A DNA stretch of 63,351 bases from Acidimicrobiaceae bacterium (GTDB lineage: Bacteria > Actinomycetota > Acidimicrobiia > Acidimicrobiales > UBA8190), in contig PLZB01000013.1 in NCBI GenBank assembly GCA_003151955.1, forward strand, positions 1 to 63,351, read 5' to 3'. Made by a program: the position numbers and the translations under genes. Shown one piece after another: positions 1 through 9,048 of this stretch. Within the stretch, counting starts at the first letter, position 1. Every line of letters begins with the position of its first letter. The notes beneath the pieces are model-generated. The model was not told the DNA's origin, did no database searches, and worked only from the letters and a program-made list of their open reading frames with translations.

Positions 1-1270
1 ACCTGGGCGGCGGCGTTGTAGTTGCCGTTCCCGGCCTGGTTGGCGTCGACGGTGCAGTTCCCGACGGCCGTGAAGGAGACGTGGCCGGCGGCGATGGAGC
101 AGTCGGCGGCGGTGGTGGCGTCGATGGTGAAGGCCACGGCCAACCCCGAAGTGGCCGTCCCGGTCGGGGTGTAGGTGGCGCCGCCCACGGTGGCTGTCGG
201 GGACGAGGAGGTGATGGAGACGGTCTGGGCCCCCTTGCCGACGGCGAAGGTCTGCTGGACCTGGGTGGCGGCGTTGTAGTTGCCGTTCCCGGCCTGGTTG
301 GCGTCGACGGTGCAGTTCCCGACGGCGGTGAAGGAGACGACCCCGGCCGAGATGGTGCAGTCGGCGGCGGTGGAGGCGTCGATGGTGAAGGCGACGGCCA
401 GCCCCGAGGTGGCCGTCCCGGTCGGGGTGTAGGTGGCTCCGCCCACCACGGCCGATCCCGGCGCCGAGGAGGTGATGGAGACGGTCTGGGCCCCCTTCCC
501 GACGGTGACGGTCTGCTGCTTCTGGGTGGCGGCGTTGTAGTTGGCGTTCCCGGCCTGGTTGGCGTCGACGATGCAGGAGCCGGCCCCGGTGAAGGAGACG
601 ACCCCGGCCGAGATGGAGCAGGCCCCGCCGGTGGAGGCCCCGTCGATGGTGAAGGCCACGGTCAGGCTGGCGGTGTCGGTGGCCGTCGGGGTGTAGGCGG
701 CCCCGCCCACGGTGGCGGCGGGGGCCGTCGAGGTGATGGTGATGGTCTGGGCCCCCTTGCCGATGGTGACGGTCTGCTGGACCTGGGGGGCGGCGTTGTA
801 GTTGGCGTTCCCGGCCTGGTTGGCGTCGACGATGCAGCTCCCGGCCGCGGTGAAGGAGACGACCCCGGCCGAGATGGAGCAGCCCCCGGTGGAGGCGCCG
901 TCGATGGTGAAGGCAACGGCCAGGCCGGAGGTTGCCGTCCCGGTCGGGGTGTAGCTGGCCCCGCCCACGGTGGCGGCCGGGGCCGTCGAGGTGATGGTGA
1001 CGGTCTGGGCCCCCTTTCCGACGGCGAAGGTCTGCTGGACCTGGGCCGCGGCGCTGTAGTCGACGTTCCCGGCCTGGTTGAAGTCGAGGGTGCAGTTCCC
1101 GGCGGCGTGGAACGAGACCACCCCGGATGCGATGGTGCAGTTCGACGAGGTGGTGGCGTCGACGGTGGTGGTGACGGCCAGGGTCGAGCTGGCTGTCGCC
1201 GTTGGTGTGTAGGTGGCTCCGCCGACCACGGCCGACGCCGGGGCGGTGGAAGTGACGGTGATGGTCTGGG
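1..1270 (-). repeat. Tandem ~258-261 bp coding repeats (Ig-like modules)
   Basis: The motif acctgggnggcggcg (read on the plus strand) recurs at 1, 259, 520, 781 and 1039. The period is therefore 258 or 261 bp, that is 86 or 87 codons, so frame is always kept. Units are highly similar at DNA level except the most 5' one (1039-1260), which has diverged. This looks like recent in-frame expansion of a structural module inside the secreted protein. Confidence 0.85.
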
Positions 1271-2444
1271 TGCCCAAGGTGACCGTGAGGGTGTTGAGGG
1301 CCAGGGGGGCGGTGTAGGGGGGCGGGTTGGTGGTGGTGCCGGCCGTGGTCGGGTAGCCGTCGAACGCCGCCACCGGATGTCCCGTGGTCCCGAACACGGT
1401 CACCGTGGTGTCGGTGGTCACGGCGAACTCGCTCAGGTACTCCGAGGCGGTGGTGCCGGGGGCGCCCACCACCTTGAACTGGGCCGTGACGGAGGGAAGG
1501 GTCACGTTGCTGCCGCCCGGGATGAGGTCACTCTGGGGGAGGGAGGTCTCGATGTAGGGGAAGGTGGACTTGTAGCTCCCGGTCATCTGGGCCGTGCACC
1601 CGGTCCCGGCCGCGGTGCAGTAGGTGGCGGACATCTGACCGGTTGTCAGGGGGTCACCGCCGGTGATCTGGATCGAGCCGGGGACGAACTGGAGGCCGGA
1701 GGGGATCGGGATCACGGCCTCGAAGCCCTTGACGTCGTTGAGGGTGGCCGTAATGCCGCTCTGGGTCTGGGTGGAGGGGATGGCGGTCCCGGCCGGCGAG
1801 TTGATCACGGTCACCGTGCTCCCATAGGGAGCGGAGGTGGGTCCGGTTACGGCGATCCCGATGTTCTGGACGATGACCGTCGAGAGGCTGCCGATGATCG
1901 GGACCCCGGTGACGTTGACGGTCTCCCCTATCGGTTGCTCGACGGAGGCCGGGCTGACGGTGAGGGTGGAGGTGGTGCAGGCGGAGTTGGCGACGGCATA
2001 GGTGGCCACCCCCGGGCCGCAGATGCCGAAGGTGACGGTCTGGACGCCCGTGGTGGAGGCGGTCGGGGAGTAGGTGAGGATGGCGGTGGTGGCCGTGGTG
2101 GTGAAGGCGGCGGACCCGCTGGCCGGGGCCGGGGTCAGGACCGTGGCCGAGGCGGTGTCCACGTTGGGGGACCCTCCGGTGACCAGGGTGACCACGTTGA
2201 ACTGGTCGGGGACGGGGGTGCCGGCCGGGGCGTTGGTGACATTGGCGGGGACGTAGCCGCCGTAGCCGGCGGCAACCGTGGGGGGGCTGACGGCGGCGGC
2301 GGGCAGCTCGGCGGCGAGCTGGACGGCCAGGACGCCCCCCAGGGTGGAGGCGGCCAGGAAGAGTACGCTCGCTGAACGGGTCAGCCTCTCCCGGCGCGGG
2401 AGTCGCTCCGACATGTGGTCGGAACTGCAGTGAGGCTTGGACAT
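1..2444 (-). CDS. Secreted surface protein with tandem Ig-like repeats (3' end beyond window edge)
   Basis: An open minus-strand frame runs from an ATG at 2444 to the left window edge without a stop, so only the N-terminal ~814 residues are present. The start is preceded by a G-rich Shine-Dalgarno stretch. Residues ~1-50 form a signal peptide: a basic segment (ERLPRRERLTRSA), then a hydrophobic run and AELPAAA. The next ~350 residues are rich in Thr, Val and Ser. After that comes a series of ~86-residue repeats with recurring NQAGN(A/V)(N/D)Y and QQTFAVGKGAQT, each holding two Cys. Such repeats are common in exported adhesin-like proteins of Actinobacteria; the ligand is unknown. It reads away from the mycofactocin operon and is probably unrelated to it. 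The plus-strand open frame over the same region is a glycine-rich shadow. Confidence 0.75.
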   Translation of the reverse strand, partial: MSKPHCSSDHMSERLPRRERLTRSASVLFLAASTLGGVLAVQLAAELPAAAVSPPTVAAGYGGYVPANVTNAPAGTPVPDQFNVVTLVTGGSPNVDTASATVLTPAPASGSAAFTTTATTAILTYSPTASTTGVQTVTFGICGPGVATYAVANSACTTSTLTVSPASVEQPIGETVNVTGVPIIGSLSTVIVQNIGIAVTGPTSAPYGSTVTVINSPAGTAIPSTQTQSGITATLNDVKGFEAVIPIPSGLQFVPGSIQITGGDPLTTGQMSATYCTAAGTGCTAQMTGSYKSTFPYIETSLPQSDLIPGGSNVTLPSVTAQFKVVGAPGTTASEYLSEFAVTTDTTVTVFGTTGHPVAAFDGYPTTAGTTTNPPPYTAPLALNTLTVTLGTQTITVTSTAPASAVVGGATYTPTATASSTLAVTTTVDATTSSNCTIASGVVSFHAAGNCTLDFNQAGNVDYSAAAQVQQTFAVGKGAQTVTITSTAPAATVGGASYTPTGTATSGLAVAFTIDGASTGGCSISAGVVSFTAAGSCIVDANQAGNANYNAAPQVQQTVTIGKGAQTITITSTAPAATVGGAAYTPTATDTASLTVAFTIDGASTGGACSISAGVVSFTGAGSCIVDANQAGNANYNAATQKQQTVTVGKGAQTVSITSSAPGSAVVGGATYTPTGTATSGLAVAFTIDASTAADCTISAGVVSFTAVGNCTVDANQAGNGNYNAATQVQQTFAVGKGAQTVSITSSSPTATVGGATYTPTGTATSGLAVAFTIDATTAADCSIAAGHVSFTAVGNCTVDANQAGNGNYNAAAQ

Positions 2445-2539
2445 CGTGGGATCCCCCCCCATGGTTGAGCACCGGTCCAACCCTCGGGACCAGGCTGCCT
2501 GTCCATTATCCCTCGGAAACCCACAAAATTGTCAACACG

Positions 2540-2549
2540 GGTGATCACC
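2540..2549. promoter_or_regulatory. Palindrome upstream of mftA, candidate operator
   Basis: A perfect 10-bp palindrome (ggtgatcacc) lies in the 196-bp divergent region between the Ig-repeat gene and mftA, about 90 bp upstream of the mftA start. TetR-family regulators such as MftR often bind palindromes next to mycofactocin operons, but no mftR is visible here. The assignment is a guess from position and symmetry. Confidence 0.25.
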
Positions 2550-2640
2550 TGCGCGCGGACCGTGCAATTCCCGGCCTGGAGGGGGTGGAGGTAGTGTTGA
2601 CGGAGCGTGGGGGTTCCCCCAGGAGCCGGAGGAAGGGCAC

Positions 2641-2781
2641 ATGGAGACCGAGGTGACGGAAGCGGCCCGGGACGAGCTGAGCCCGGGGACCGGACCCGAG
2701 ACGGAGGGGAGCGGTCCCCTGGTCGAGGGGGAGCTGTTGGTGGAGGAGATCTCCATCGACGGCATGTGCGGCGTCTACTGA
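2641..2781 (+). CDS. mftA: Mycofactocin precursor peptide MftA
   Basis: A 46-residue acidic peptide ending in EEISIDGMCGVY. The C-terminal IDGxCGVY is the hallmark of MftA; its terminal Val-Tyr is decarboxylated and crosslinked by MftC, released by MftE and converted to the redox cofactor mycofactocin. A strong ribosome site (ggaggaaggg) sits just before the ATG. mftB follows 17 bp downstream, so this is the first gene of the operon. The leader part (ETEVTEAARDELSPGTG) is low-complexity and acidic, as usual for MftA leaders. The tail match is unambiguous. Confidence 0.97.
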   Translation: METEVTEAARDELSPGTGPETEGSGPLVEGELLVEEISIDGMCGVY

Positions 2782-2798
2782 GGGGGGAGGCCCCGAGG

Positions 2799-3074
2799 AT
2801 GCCGGAGGCCGGCTTCGACAGCGGTCGACGCTACGGCCTCGACCCCCGGGTGGCGCTCCGGCCCGAGCCCTTCGGGGCCCTCTGCTACCACTACGGGAAC
2901 CGTCGGTTGAATTTCCTCCGGTCGAAGGAGCTCGTCAGCCTGGTCGAGGGGCTCGAGGCCCACGCCAGCGTGGACGAGGCCCTGGCCGCCTCGGGGATCG
3001 AGGAGTCCCGGTGGCCGGCGGTCACCACCGCCCTGGCCGCCCTGGAGCGGTCCGAGGTGCTCCGTGCCTGCTAG
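2799..3074 (+). CDS. mftB: Mycofactocin biosynthesis chaperone MftB
   Basis: A 91-residue protein of the PqqD-like peptide-chaperone fold that presents the MftA leader to MftC. Typical elements are LDPRVALRPEPFGALCYHYG near the N-terminus, then RRLNFLRSKELVSLVE and a C-terminal helical winged segment ending ALERSEVL. The ATG at 2799 follows gggggagg. The stop overlaps the mftC start by 11 bp, which suggests translational coupling. Size and position between mftA and mftC fit the family well. Confidence 0.95.
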   Translation: MPEAGFDSGRRYGLDPRVALRPEPFGALCYHYGNRRLNFLRSKELVSLVEGLEAHASVDEALAASGIEESRWPAVTTALAALERSEVLRAC

Positions 3075-4197
3075 CCGGGGACTGACGGGGGAGCTCCAGC
3101 GGGGCCTCGAGGCCCCGATCTGCCTGACCTGGGAGATCACCTACGGGTGCAACCTGGCCTGCGTCCACTGCCTCTCCTCCTCGGGCCGCCGGGACCCGGC
3201 CGAGCTGACGACGGCCGAGGCCATGGCGGTGGTCGACGAGCTGGCCGCCATGCAGGTCTTCTACGTGAACATCGGGGGCGGGGAGCCAACCATCCGGCCC
3301 GACTTCTTCGACCTCGTCGAGTACAGCGTCGAGAAGCAGGTCGGGGTGAAGTTCTCCACCAACGGGGGGACGATGACGGCGGCCCGGGCCCAGCGGCTGG
3401 CCGCCATGGACTACGTGGACATCCAGATCAGCCTGGACGGGGCCACCCCGGCCACGAACGACCCGGTCCGGGGGGAGGGGTCCTACGCCGCGGCCCGGCG
3501 GGCCATGGACCTCCTGGCCGGAGCGGGGTTCGGACCGTTCAAGATCTCGGTGGTCATGACCAGGCTGAACGTCCCCGAGCTCGACGACCTGGCCGCCCTG
3601 GCCGACTCCTACGGGGCCGAGCTCCGGCTCACCCGGCTCCGGCCTGCCGGCCGGGGGGCGGAGACCTGGGAGGAGCTCCACCCCAGCCAGGCGCAGCAGC
3701 GGGAGCTCCACGGCTGGCTCCTGGAGCGGCCGGGGGTCCTGACCGGGGACTCCTTCTTCCACCTCTCCGCCCTGGGGGAGGCCCTCCCGGGGCTGAACCT
3801 CTGCGGGGCGGGCCGGGTGGTCTGCCTGATCGACCCGGTCGGGGACGTCTATGCCTGCCCCTTCGTCATGCACCCCGAGTTCCGGGCCGGGAGCATCCGG
3901 GACCCCGGCGGGTTCGGCCGGGTCTGGCGGGACTCCGAGCTCTTCACGGACCTCCGGGAGCCCAAGGTGGGGGGGGCCTGCAACGCCTGCGGGGCCTTCG
4001 ACGCCTGCCAGGGGGGCTGCATGGCGGCGAAGTTCTCCACCGGGCTCCCCCTGGACGGGCCCGACCCTGAGTGTGTCCTGGGCCACGGGGAGACGGCCCT
4101 GGCCGCCCTGGGTGCGGGGGCGGCCCGACCGGCCACCGTCCCGGGCCACTCCAAACCGGCCCGGATTCCGGTGGTCCTGGGCAGCCGGCCTCGGTGA
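3064..4197 (+). CDS. mftC: Mycofactocin radical SAM maturase MftC
   Basis: A radical SAM/SPASM enzyme of 377 residues that oxidatively decarboxylates and cyclises the C-terminal Val-Tyr of MftA. The [4Fe-4S] triad is C29-x3-C33-x2-C36 in TYGCNLACVHC, and the SAM-binding GGGEPT follows at ~75. A Cys-rich SPASM region covers ~245-340 (NLCGAGRVVC, ACPFVMH, ACNACGAFDACQGGC, PECV). The GTG at 3064 lies inside the end of mftB. The last ~30 residues (after ALGAGAARPA) look like a nonconserved extension. The stop overlaps the next start (GTGA). Confidence 0.97.
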   Translation: MPASRGLTGELQRGLEAPICLTWEITYGCNLACVHCLSSSGRRDPAELTTAEAMAVVDELAAMQVFYVNIGGGEPTIRPDFFDLVEYSVEKQVGVKFSTNGGTMTAARAQRLAAMDYVDIQISLDGATPATNDPVRGEGSYAAARRAMDLLAGAGFGPFKISVVMTRLNVPELDDLAALADSYGAELRLTRLRPAGRGAETWEELHPSQAQQRELHGWLLERPGVLTGDSFFHLSALGEALPGLNLCGAGRVVCLIDPVGDVYACPFVMHPEFRAGSIRDPGGFGRVWRDSELFTDLREPKVGGACNACGAFDACQGGCMAAKFSTGLPLDGPDPECVLGHGETALAALGAGAARPATVPGHSKPARIPVVLGSRPR

Positions 4198-6134
4198 GCC
4201 GGCTCCTCGAGCCGGTCGCCCTCGGACCACGGACCGCCCGGAACGCCGTCGTCTTCGGGCCTCACGAGACGAACCTGGCCCGGGGCCGGTCGGTCTCGGA
4301 CCGCCATGTCGCCTACTACCGGCGGCGGGCCGCCGGGGGGGTGGGGACGATCGTCATCGAGGAGGCCTCGGTCCACCCCTCGGACTGGCCCACCGAGCGG
4401 TCCCCCCTGGCGGCCGAGTCGGCCGAGGGCTGGGCCGCGGTCGCCGTCGCGGCCCAAGCCGAGGGGGCCCTGGTCCTGGCCGGCCTGGGCCACGCCGGGG
4501 GGCAGGGGTCGAGCGCCTACAGCCAGGCCCCCCTCTGGGCCCCTTCGAGGATCCCCGAGGTGAACAGCCGGGAGGTCCCGAAGGCGATGGAGGAGGAGGA
4601 CATCGAGGCGGTCATCGCCGGGTTCGCCGCCGCCGCCGCCCTCGCCGCCGGGGCCGGGCTCGACGGGGTCGAGGTCAACGCCGGCCAGCACAGCCTCCTC
4701 CGGCAGTTCGCCTCGGGCCTCACCAACCAGCGGACCGACGACTGGGGCCAGGACCGGGGCCTCCTGCTCCGGCGGGTCCTCGTCGCCGCCCGGGCCGCTC
4801 TGGGGCCGGACGGCATCCTCGGGGTGCGGCTCTCCTGCGACGAGCTGGCCCCCTGGGCGGGACTCGTCCCGGAGACGGGTGGGGCCCTGGCCGCCGAGGT
4901 CGCTCCCCTGGTCGACGCCCTGACCGTGGTCCGGGGCTCGATCTTCAGCGTGTCGGCCACCCGGCCCGGGACCCAGGTCGAGGCGGGCTTCAACCGGGAG
5001 CTGACCGGACTGGTCCACGAGGCCGTGGCCGGGACAGCCGCCGTGGTGGCCCAGGGCTCGATCGTCGACCCGGCCCTGGCCGAGGAGCTCCTGGGCGGGG
5101 GGATCTGCGAGCTGGTGGAGATGACCCGGGCTCTGGTCGCCGACCCCGACCTGGTGGCCAAGGCCGCGGCCGGGACTCCGGAGCGGATCCGGCCCTGCAT
5201 CCGCTGCAACCAGGGCTGCCAGGTCCGGGACAACCGGAACCCGATCATCGGCTGCGTCGGGGAGCCGGCCACGGGCTGGGAGGGCGGGCCGGACGGGGAG
5301 CCCGCCGGGGACAGCCCCCCTCCGGCCGGGATCGGCCCCCTCCTCGTCGTCGGAGGGGGACCGGCCGGCCTGGAGTGCGCCCGGGTGGCGGCCCTGGGGG
5401 GGCTCCGGGTCACCCTGGTCGAGGAGGCCGGGAGGTGCGGGGGGGCCGTCCGGGCCGCCGCCGCCGCCTTGGGACGGGAGGCCCTGGCCGGGCTGGTGGA
5501 CTGGCATGAGGCGGAGTGCCGGCGCCTCGGCGTCGAGATCATCCTGGGGACCGGGGCGGGCCCGGCCGAGGTCGGGGCCCATGCGGGGCCGGTGGTCCTC
5601 GCCACCGGGAGCCGGCCCGGGGAGGCCGGCTACCTGATCGGACCTGGAGCGACCCCGGCCACGCCGGCCCAGGCTCTGACGGGCGAGCTCCCCGAGGGAC
5701 CGGTCGTCGTCTGGGACCCCATCGGGGGGCCGATCGGGGTCTCGGTGGCGGAGACCCTCCGGGCCGCCGGCCGGGAGGTGACCCTCGTGACCCAGGACCT
5801 CGTCGTGGGCCAGGAGCTGGCCCGGTCGGGGGACCTGGCCCCGGCCAACGGCCGGCTCCAGAGCGCCGGGGTCGTCCTCCGGCGGCGGTCCCTCCTCCGG
5901 GGGGTCGACCGGGGCTCGGTCCGGGTCGAGGACCGGTTCACGGGAGAGGTCACCGTCCTCGAGGCCGCCGTCCTCGTCGACGCCGGCCACCGGCTCCCGG
6001 AGACGGCCCTCTGGGAGGCGACGGGCTCCCGGCTGGCCCGGGCCGGGGACGGGCTCGCCCCCCGGGGTCTGGCCGAGGCCGTCCGGGAGGGCCGCCGGAC
6101 CGCCCTGGCCCTGCTCGGCGGGAGCAGCTCGTGA
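4194..6134 (+). CDS. Mycofactocin-associated FadH/OYE-family flavin oxidoreductase, copy 1
   Basis: A 646-residue protein laid out like 2,4-dienoyl-CoA reductase. It has an N-terminal FMN TIM barrel of the Old Yellow Enzyme family (residues ~1-320, with IVIEEASVH and NAGQHSLLRQFASGLTNQRTDDWG). A [4Fe-4S] Cys cluster follows at C335, C338, C342 and C354. The C-terminal dinucleotide-binding region has GGGPAG at ~385. The GTG at 4194 overlaps the mftC stop by 4 bp and the gene overlaps copy 2 the same way. Families of this type are known from mycofactocin loci. I infer a role in moving hydride or electrons between mycofactocin or NAD(P)H and the ETF encoded downstream; the substrate is unknown. 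Confidence 0.88.
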   Translation: MSRLLEPVALGPRTARNAVVFGPHETNLARGRSVSDRHVAYYRRRAAGGVGTIVIEEASVHPSDWPTERSPLAAESAEGWAAVAVAAQAEGALVLAGLGHAGGQGSSAYSQAPLWAPSRIPEVNSREVPKAMEEEDIEAVIAGFAAAAALAAGAGLDGVEVNAGQHSLLRQFASGLTNQRTDDWGQDRGLLLRRVLVAARAALGPDGILGVRLSCDELAPWAGLVPETGGALAAEVAPLVDALTVVRGSIFSVSATRPGTQVEAGFNRELTGLVHEAVAGTAAVVAQGSIVDPALAEELLGGGICELVEMTRALVADPDLVAKAAAGTPERIRPCIRCNQGCQVRDNRNPIIGCVGEPATGWEGGPDGEPAGDSPPPAGIGPLLVVGGGPAGLECARVAALGGLRVTLVEEAGRCGGAVRAAAAALGREALAGLVDWHEAECRRLGVEIILGTGAGPAEVGAHAGPVVLATGSRPGEAGYLIGPGATPATPAQALTGELPEGPVVVWDPIGGPIGVSVAETLRAAGREVTLVTQDLVVGQELARSGDLAPANGRLQSAGVVLRRRSLLRGVDRGSVRVEDRFTGEVTVLEAAVLVDAGHRLPETALWEATGSRLARAGDGLAPRGLAEAVREGRRTALALLGGSSS

Positions 6135-8101
6135 CCACGAGCGGGCGATACCCCCTCCTCTTCTCCCCCCTCCGGATCGGCCCGGTCACGGTGGCCAACC
6201 GGATCGTCTTCTCGGCCCACCTCACCAACTACGCCGAGGAGGGGCTCCCCACCGCGCAGCACGCCGCCTACTACGCGGCCCGGGCCGCCGGGGGGGCCGG
6301 CCTGATCATCACCGAGGAGCACTCCGTCCACCCCACGGACTGGCCCTACGAGAAGCTCATCCACGGGTTCCACCGGGAGGTCATCCCCGGCTACCGGCGG
6401 ATCACCGAGGCCGTCCACGCCCAGGGGACGCCGATCTTCGCCCAGATCAACCACAACGGGGGGCAGGCCTCGGGGATGTACAGCCGGCTCCCGGTCTGGG
6501 CCCCCTCCCCCGTCGCCGACCCCCTCTTCCGGGAGGTCCCGAAGGCGGTCGACGAGGCCGAGATCGCCGAGATCGTGGCCTCCTACGCCCTGGTGGCCGG
6601 CCACTGCCGGGAGGGGGGCTTCGACGGGATCGAGCTCCAGTGCTCCCACAGCTCGATCGTCCGGGGCTTCCTCTCCCCCGTCACCAACCGCCGGACCGAC
6701 CGCTACGGGGGGAGCCTCGAGAACCGGGCCCGGATCCTCCTCGAGATCGTCGGAGCCGTCCGGGCCGCCGTCGGGAGCGGCCTGGCCCTCGGGGTCCGGC
6801 TCTGCGGGGACGAGCTCATCGAGGGGGGGACGACGATCGGGGAGGCGGTGGCGGTGGCCCGGCTCGTGGCCGAGCAGGGCCTCACCGACTACATCAACAC
6901 CTCGATCGGGGTGGCGACGGCCTCCCTCTTCATGATCGAGGCCTCCATGCACGTCCCCCCCGGCTACGCCATGTTCATCCCCTCGGCCATCCGGGACGCC
7001 GTCGAGCTCCCCGTGGTGGGGGTGGGCCGGTTCAAGGACCCCCTCCAGGCCGAGCGGGCCCTGGAGGCGGGCCACTGCGACCTGGTCGGGGTGGTCCGGG
7101 GCCAGATCGCCGACGCCGACTTCGCGGCCAAGGCCCGGGCCGGGGAGGTCGAGGACATCCGGCTCTGCCTCTCCTGCAACCAGGAGTGCGTGGGCCGGAT
7201 GGGGCTGAACCGGTGGCTGGGCTGCATCGAGAACCCCCGGACCGGCCGGGAGGCCGCCCCGGTCCCGGTCCGGCGGGGCCCCCCGAAGGACGTGACCGTG
7301 GTCGGGGCCGGCCCGGGCGGGCTCCAGGCCGCCATCGCCGCGGCCGAGTCCGGCCACCGGGTCACCGTCTACGAGCGGGAGGACCGGGCCGGAGGCCAGG
7401 TCCGGCTGGCCGCCACCGTGGCCAACCGGGCCGAGCTCGGGGACCTCGTCCGGAACCAGCTGGCCGCCTGCCGGCGGCTCGGGGTCGAGATCCGGCTCGG
7501 GGTCGAGCTCGACGGCGGGGCCGTCCTGGCCGGCCGGCCCGGAGCCGTCGTGGTGGCCACCGGGTCGGTGCCGGAGTCCCCCTACTGGGTCCCGGCCGAG
7601 GCCGACCCGGAGGGACCGGCCGTCTGCGACGTCCGCCAGGTCCTCGAGGGGACGGCCGTCCCCGGGGGCCGGGTCCTCGTCGTCGACGAGCTCGGCTTCC
7701 ACCAGGCCACCTCGGTGGCGGAGCTCCTGGCCGACCGGGGCTGCCAGGTCGAGATCGCCACCCCCGGGATGGTGGTGGGCCAGGATCTCGGGATCACCCT
7801 CGACCTCGAGAACTGGAACATCCGGGCCGCGGCCAAGGCCATCACCCAGTCCACCGACCTCGTCGCCTCCGGGGCCGGGGCCGGGATGGTCACGCTCCTC
7901 CACCATCCCACCGGCCGGACCGAGACCCGGGAGGTCGACTGGATCGTCCTGGCCGTCCCCCCGGCCCCGGCCGAGGCCCTCTACCTCGAGCTCCGTCGGC
8001 TGGCCCCCGATCTCGACGTCCACCGGGTCGGGGACTGCCTGGCGCCGCGGCGGGCCCACTCGGCTGTCATCGAGGGCGACCGGGTGGGGAGGCTCCTGTG
8101 A
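6131..8101 (+). CDS. Mycofactocin-associated FadH/OYE-family flavin oxidoreductase, copy 2
   Basis: A 656-residue paralogue of the preceding gene with the same FMN barrel / Fe-S / Rossmann plan. The barrel part keeps IVFSAHLTNYAEEGLP and SPVTNRRTDRYGGSLENR, which is closer to canonical OYE/FadH than copy 1. Fe-S Cys are C346, C349, C353 and C365, and the FAD-type GAGPGG fingerprint is near residue 395. It starts with GTG overlapping the stop of copy 1 and ends overlapping the ETF-alpha start. The two copies have clearly diverged, so they may have different substrates or form a heteromer. The assignment to the mycofactocin system rests on the operon and on known FadH/OYE 1 and 2 families. Confidence 0.88.
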   Translation: MTTSGRYPLLFSPLRIGPVTVANRIVFSAHLTNYAEEGLPTAQHAAYYAARAAGGAGLIITEEHSVHPTDWPYEKLIHGFHREVIPGYRRITEAVHAQGTPIFAQINHNGGQASGMYSRLPVWAPSPVADPLFREVPKAVDEAEIAEIVASYALVAGHCREGGFDGIELQCSHSSIVRGFLSPVTNRRTDRYGGSLENRARILLEIVGAVRAAVGSGLALGVRLCGDELIEGGTTIGEAVAVARLVAEQGLTDYINTSIGVATASLFMIEASMHVPPGYAMFIPSAIRDAVELPVVGVGRFKDPLQAERALEAGHCDLVGVVRGQIADADFAAKARAGEVEDIRLCLSCNQECVGRMGLNRWLGCIENPRTGREAAPVPVRRGPPKDVTVVGAGPGGLQAAIAAAESGHRVTVYEREDRAGGQVRLAATVANRAELGDLVRNQLAACRRLGVEIRLGVELDGGAVLAGRPGAVVVATGSVPESPYWVPAEADPEGPAVCDVRQVLEGTAVPGGRVLVVDELGFHQATSVAELLADRGCQVEIATPGMVVGQDLGITLDLENWNIRAAAKAITQSTDLVASGAGAGMVTLLHHPTGRTETREVDWIVLAVPPAPAEALYLELRRLAPDLDVHRVGDCLAPRRAHSAVIEGDRVGRLL

Positions 8102-9048
8102 CAGCCGGAACGGTGCTCGCCGTCGTCCCCGTCCGCGGCGGGGCCCTCCCGGCCGGGGCGGCCGAGACGGTGGCCGAAGCCGGGGGCCGGGTCCTCCTCG
8201 TCGGCGACGAGCTCGGACCCGCCGCCGACGCCCTCGAGGACCTGGCCACCGAGATCCTCCTGGCCGAGGCCGGCCCCTATGCCCCGGGCCGCTGGGCCGG
8301 GGAGCTGGCCGGGCACCTGGCCGGCGAGGACCTCGTCCTCCTCCCCGGCTCCCCCGACGGCCGGGACCTCGCCCCCCGGCTGGCCGCCGCCCTGGACCGG
8401 ACACTGCTGACGGGGGCCGTCCTGGCCGGGCCGGACCGGGTCGTCCTGGCCCGGCTCGGGGGCCGGCGGGCGGAGGAGCACCACCCCGAGGGGGCCCTGG
8501 TCGTGACCTTCGAGCCCGGTTGCCGGAGCGTCCCCGCCCCGGCCCCGGACCGGCCCCGACCGGTCCGCCGGGCCCTCGGTCCCGCCCCGGGGACCGGCTC
8601 CCCCGGGACCGCCCCACCCAGCTCCGACGCCACCGTGGTCGGGGTCAGCCCCCCGGATCCGGCCTCGATGGACCTGGCCGAGGCCCCCCGGATCGTGGCC
8701 GGGGGGGCCGGCCTGGGGGAGGCCGGGGCGTTCGCCCTCCTGGCCCGGGTGGCCACCGCCCTGGGGGCCTCGATGGGGGCGACCCGGGTCGTCACCGACG
8801 CCGGCTGGGTCGGTCACGAGCGGCAGATCGGGACGACGGGGGTGACGGTCGGCCCCCGGGTCTACCTGGCCCTCGGGATCTCGGGGGCCGTGCAGCACAC
8901 CGGCGGACTGGGCCATCCTGAACACATTATCTCCATCAACCTCGACCCCTCCTGCCCCATGATGGCCATGGCCGACCTGGCCATCGTCACCGAGGCCGCC
9001 CCCCTCCTCGAGGCCCTCGCCGCCCGGCTCGGGGTGGACGGTGGCTGA
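8098..9048 (+). CDS. etfA: Electron transfer flavoprotein alpha subunit (mycofactocin-associated)
   Basis: A 316-residue protein with the FAD-binding C-terminal domain of ETF alpha/FixB. Visible are VTDAGWVGHERQIGTTG, YLALGISGAVQHTGG and ISINLDPSCPMMAMADLAIV. The N-terminal half (residues 1-~140) is a degenerate ETF fold joined by a Pro-rich linker (~140-190). The GTG start is inside the end of OYE copy 2 and the stop is inside fixC, so the gene is in one polycistronic unit. It should pair with ETF beta at 10683. It likely carries electrons from the operon's dehydrogenases to the FixC protein. Confidence 0.88.
   Translation: MTAGTVLAVVPVRGGALPAGAAETVAEAGGRVLLVGDELGPAADALEDLATEILLAEAGPYAPGRWAGELAGHLAGEDLVLLPGSPDGRDLAPRLAAALDRTLLTGAVLAGPDRVVLARLGGRRAEEHHPEGALVVTFEPGCRSVPAPAPDRPRPVRRALGPAPGTGSPGTAPPSSDATVVGVSPPDPASMDLAEAPRIVAGGAGLGEAGAFALLARVATALGASMGATRVVTDAGWVGHERQIGTTGVTVGPRVYLALGISGAVQHTGGLGHPEHIISINLDPSCPMMAMADLAIVTEAAPLLEALAARLGVDGG

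Noticed and set aside
1..1270. Regularly spaced repeats resembling a CRISPR-like array
   Set aside because: The period is 258-261 bp, always a multiple of three, and the units are coding without unique spacers.
81..2375. Long plus-strand glycine-rich open frame
   Set aside because: It is antisense to the Ig-repeat gene, which has a signal peptide and family motifs; the Gly/Asp-rich frame is a by-product of GC-biased third positions.
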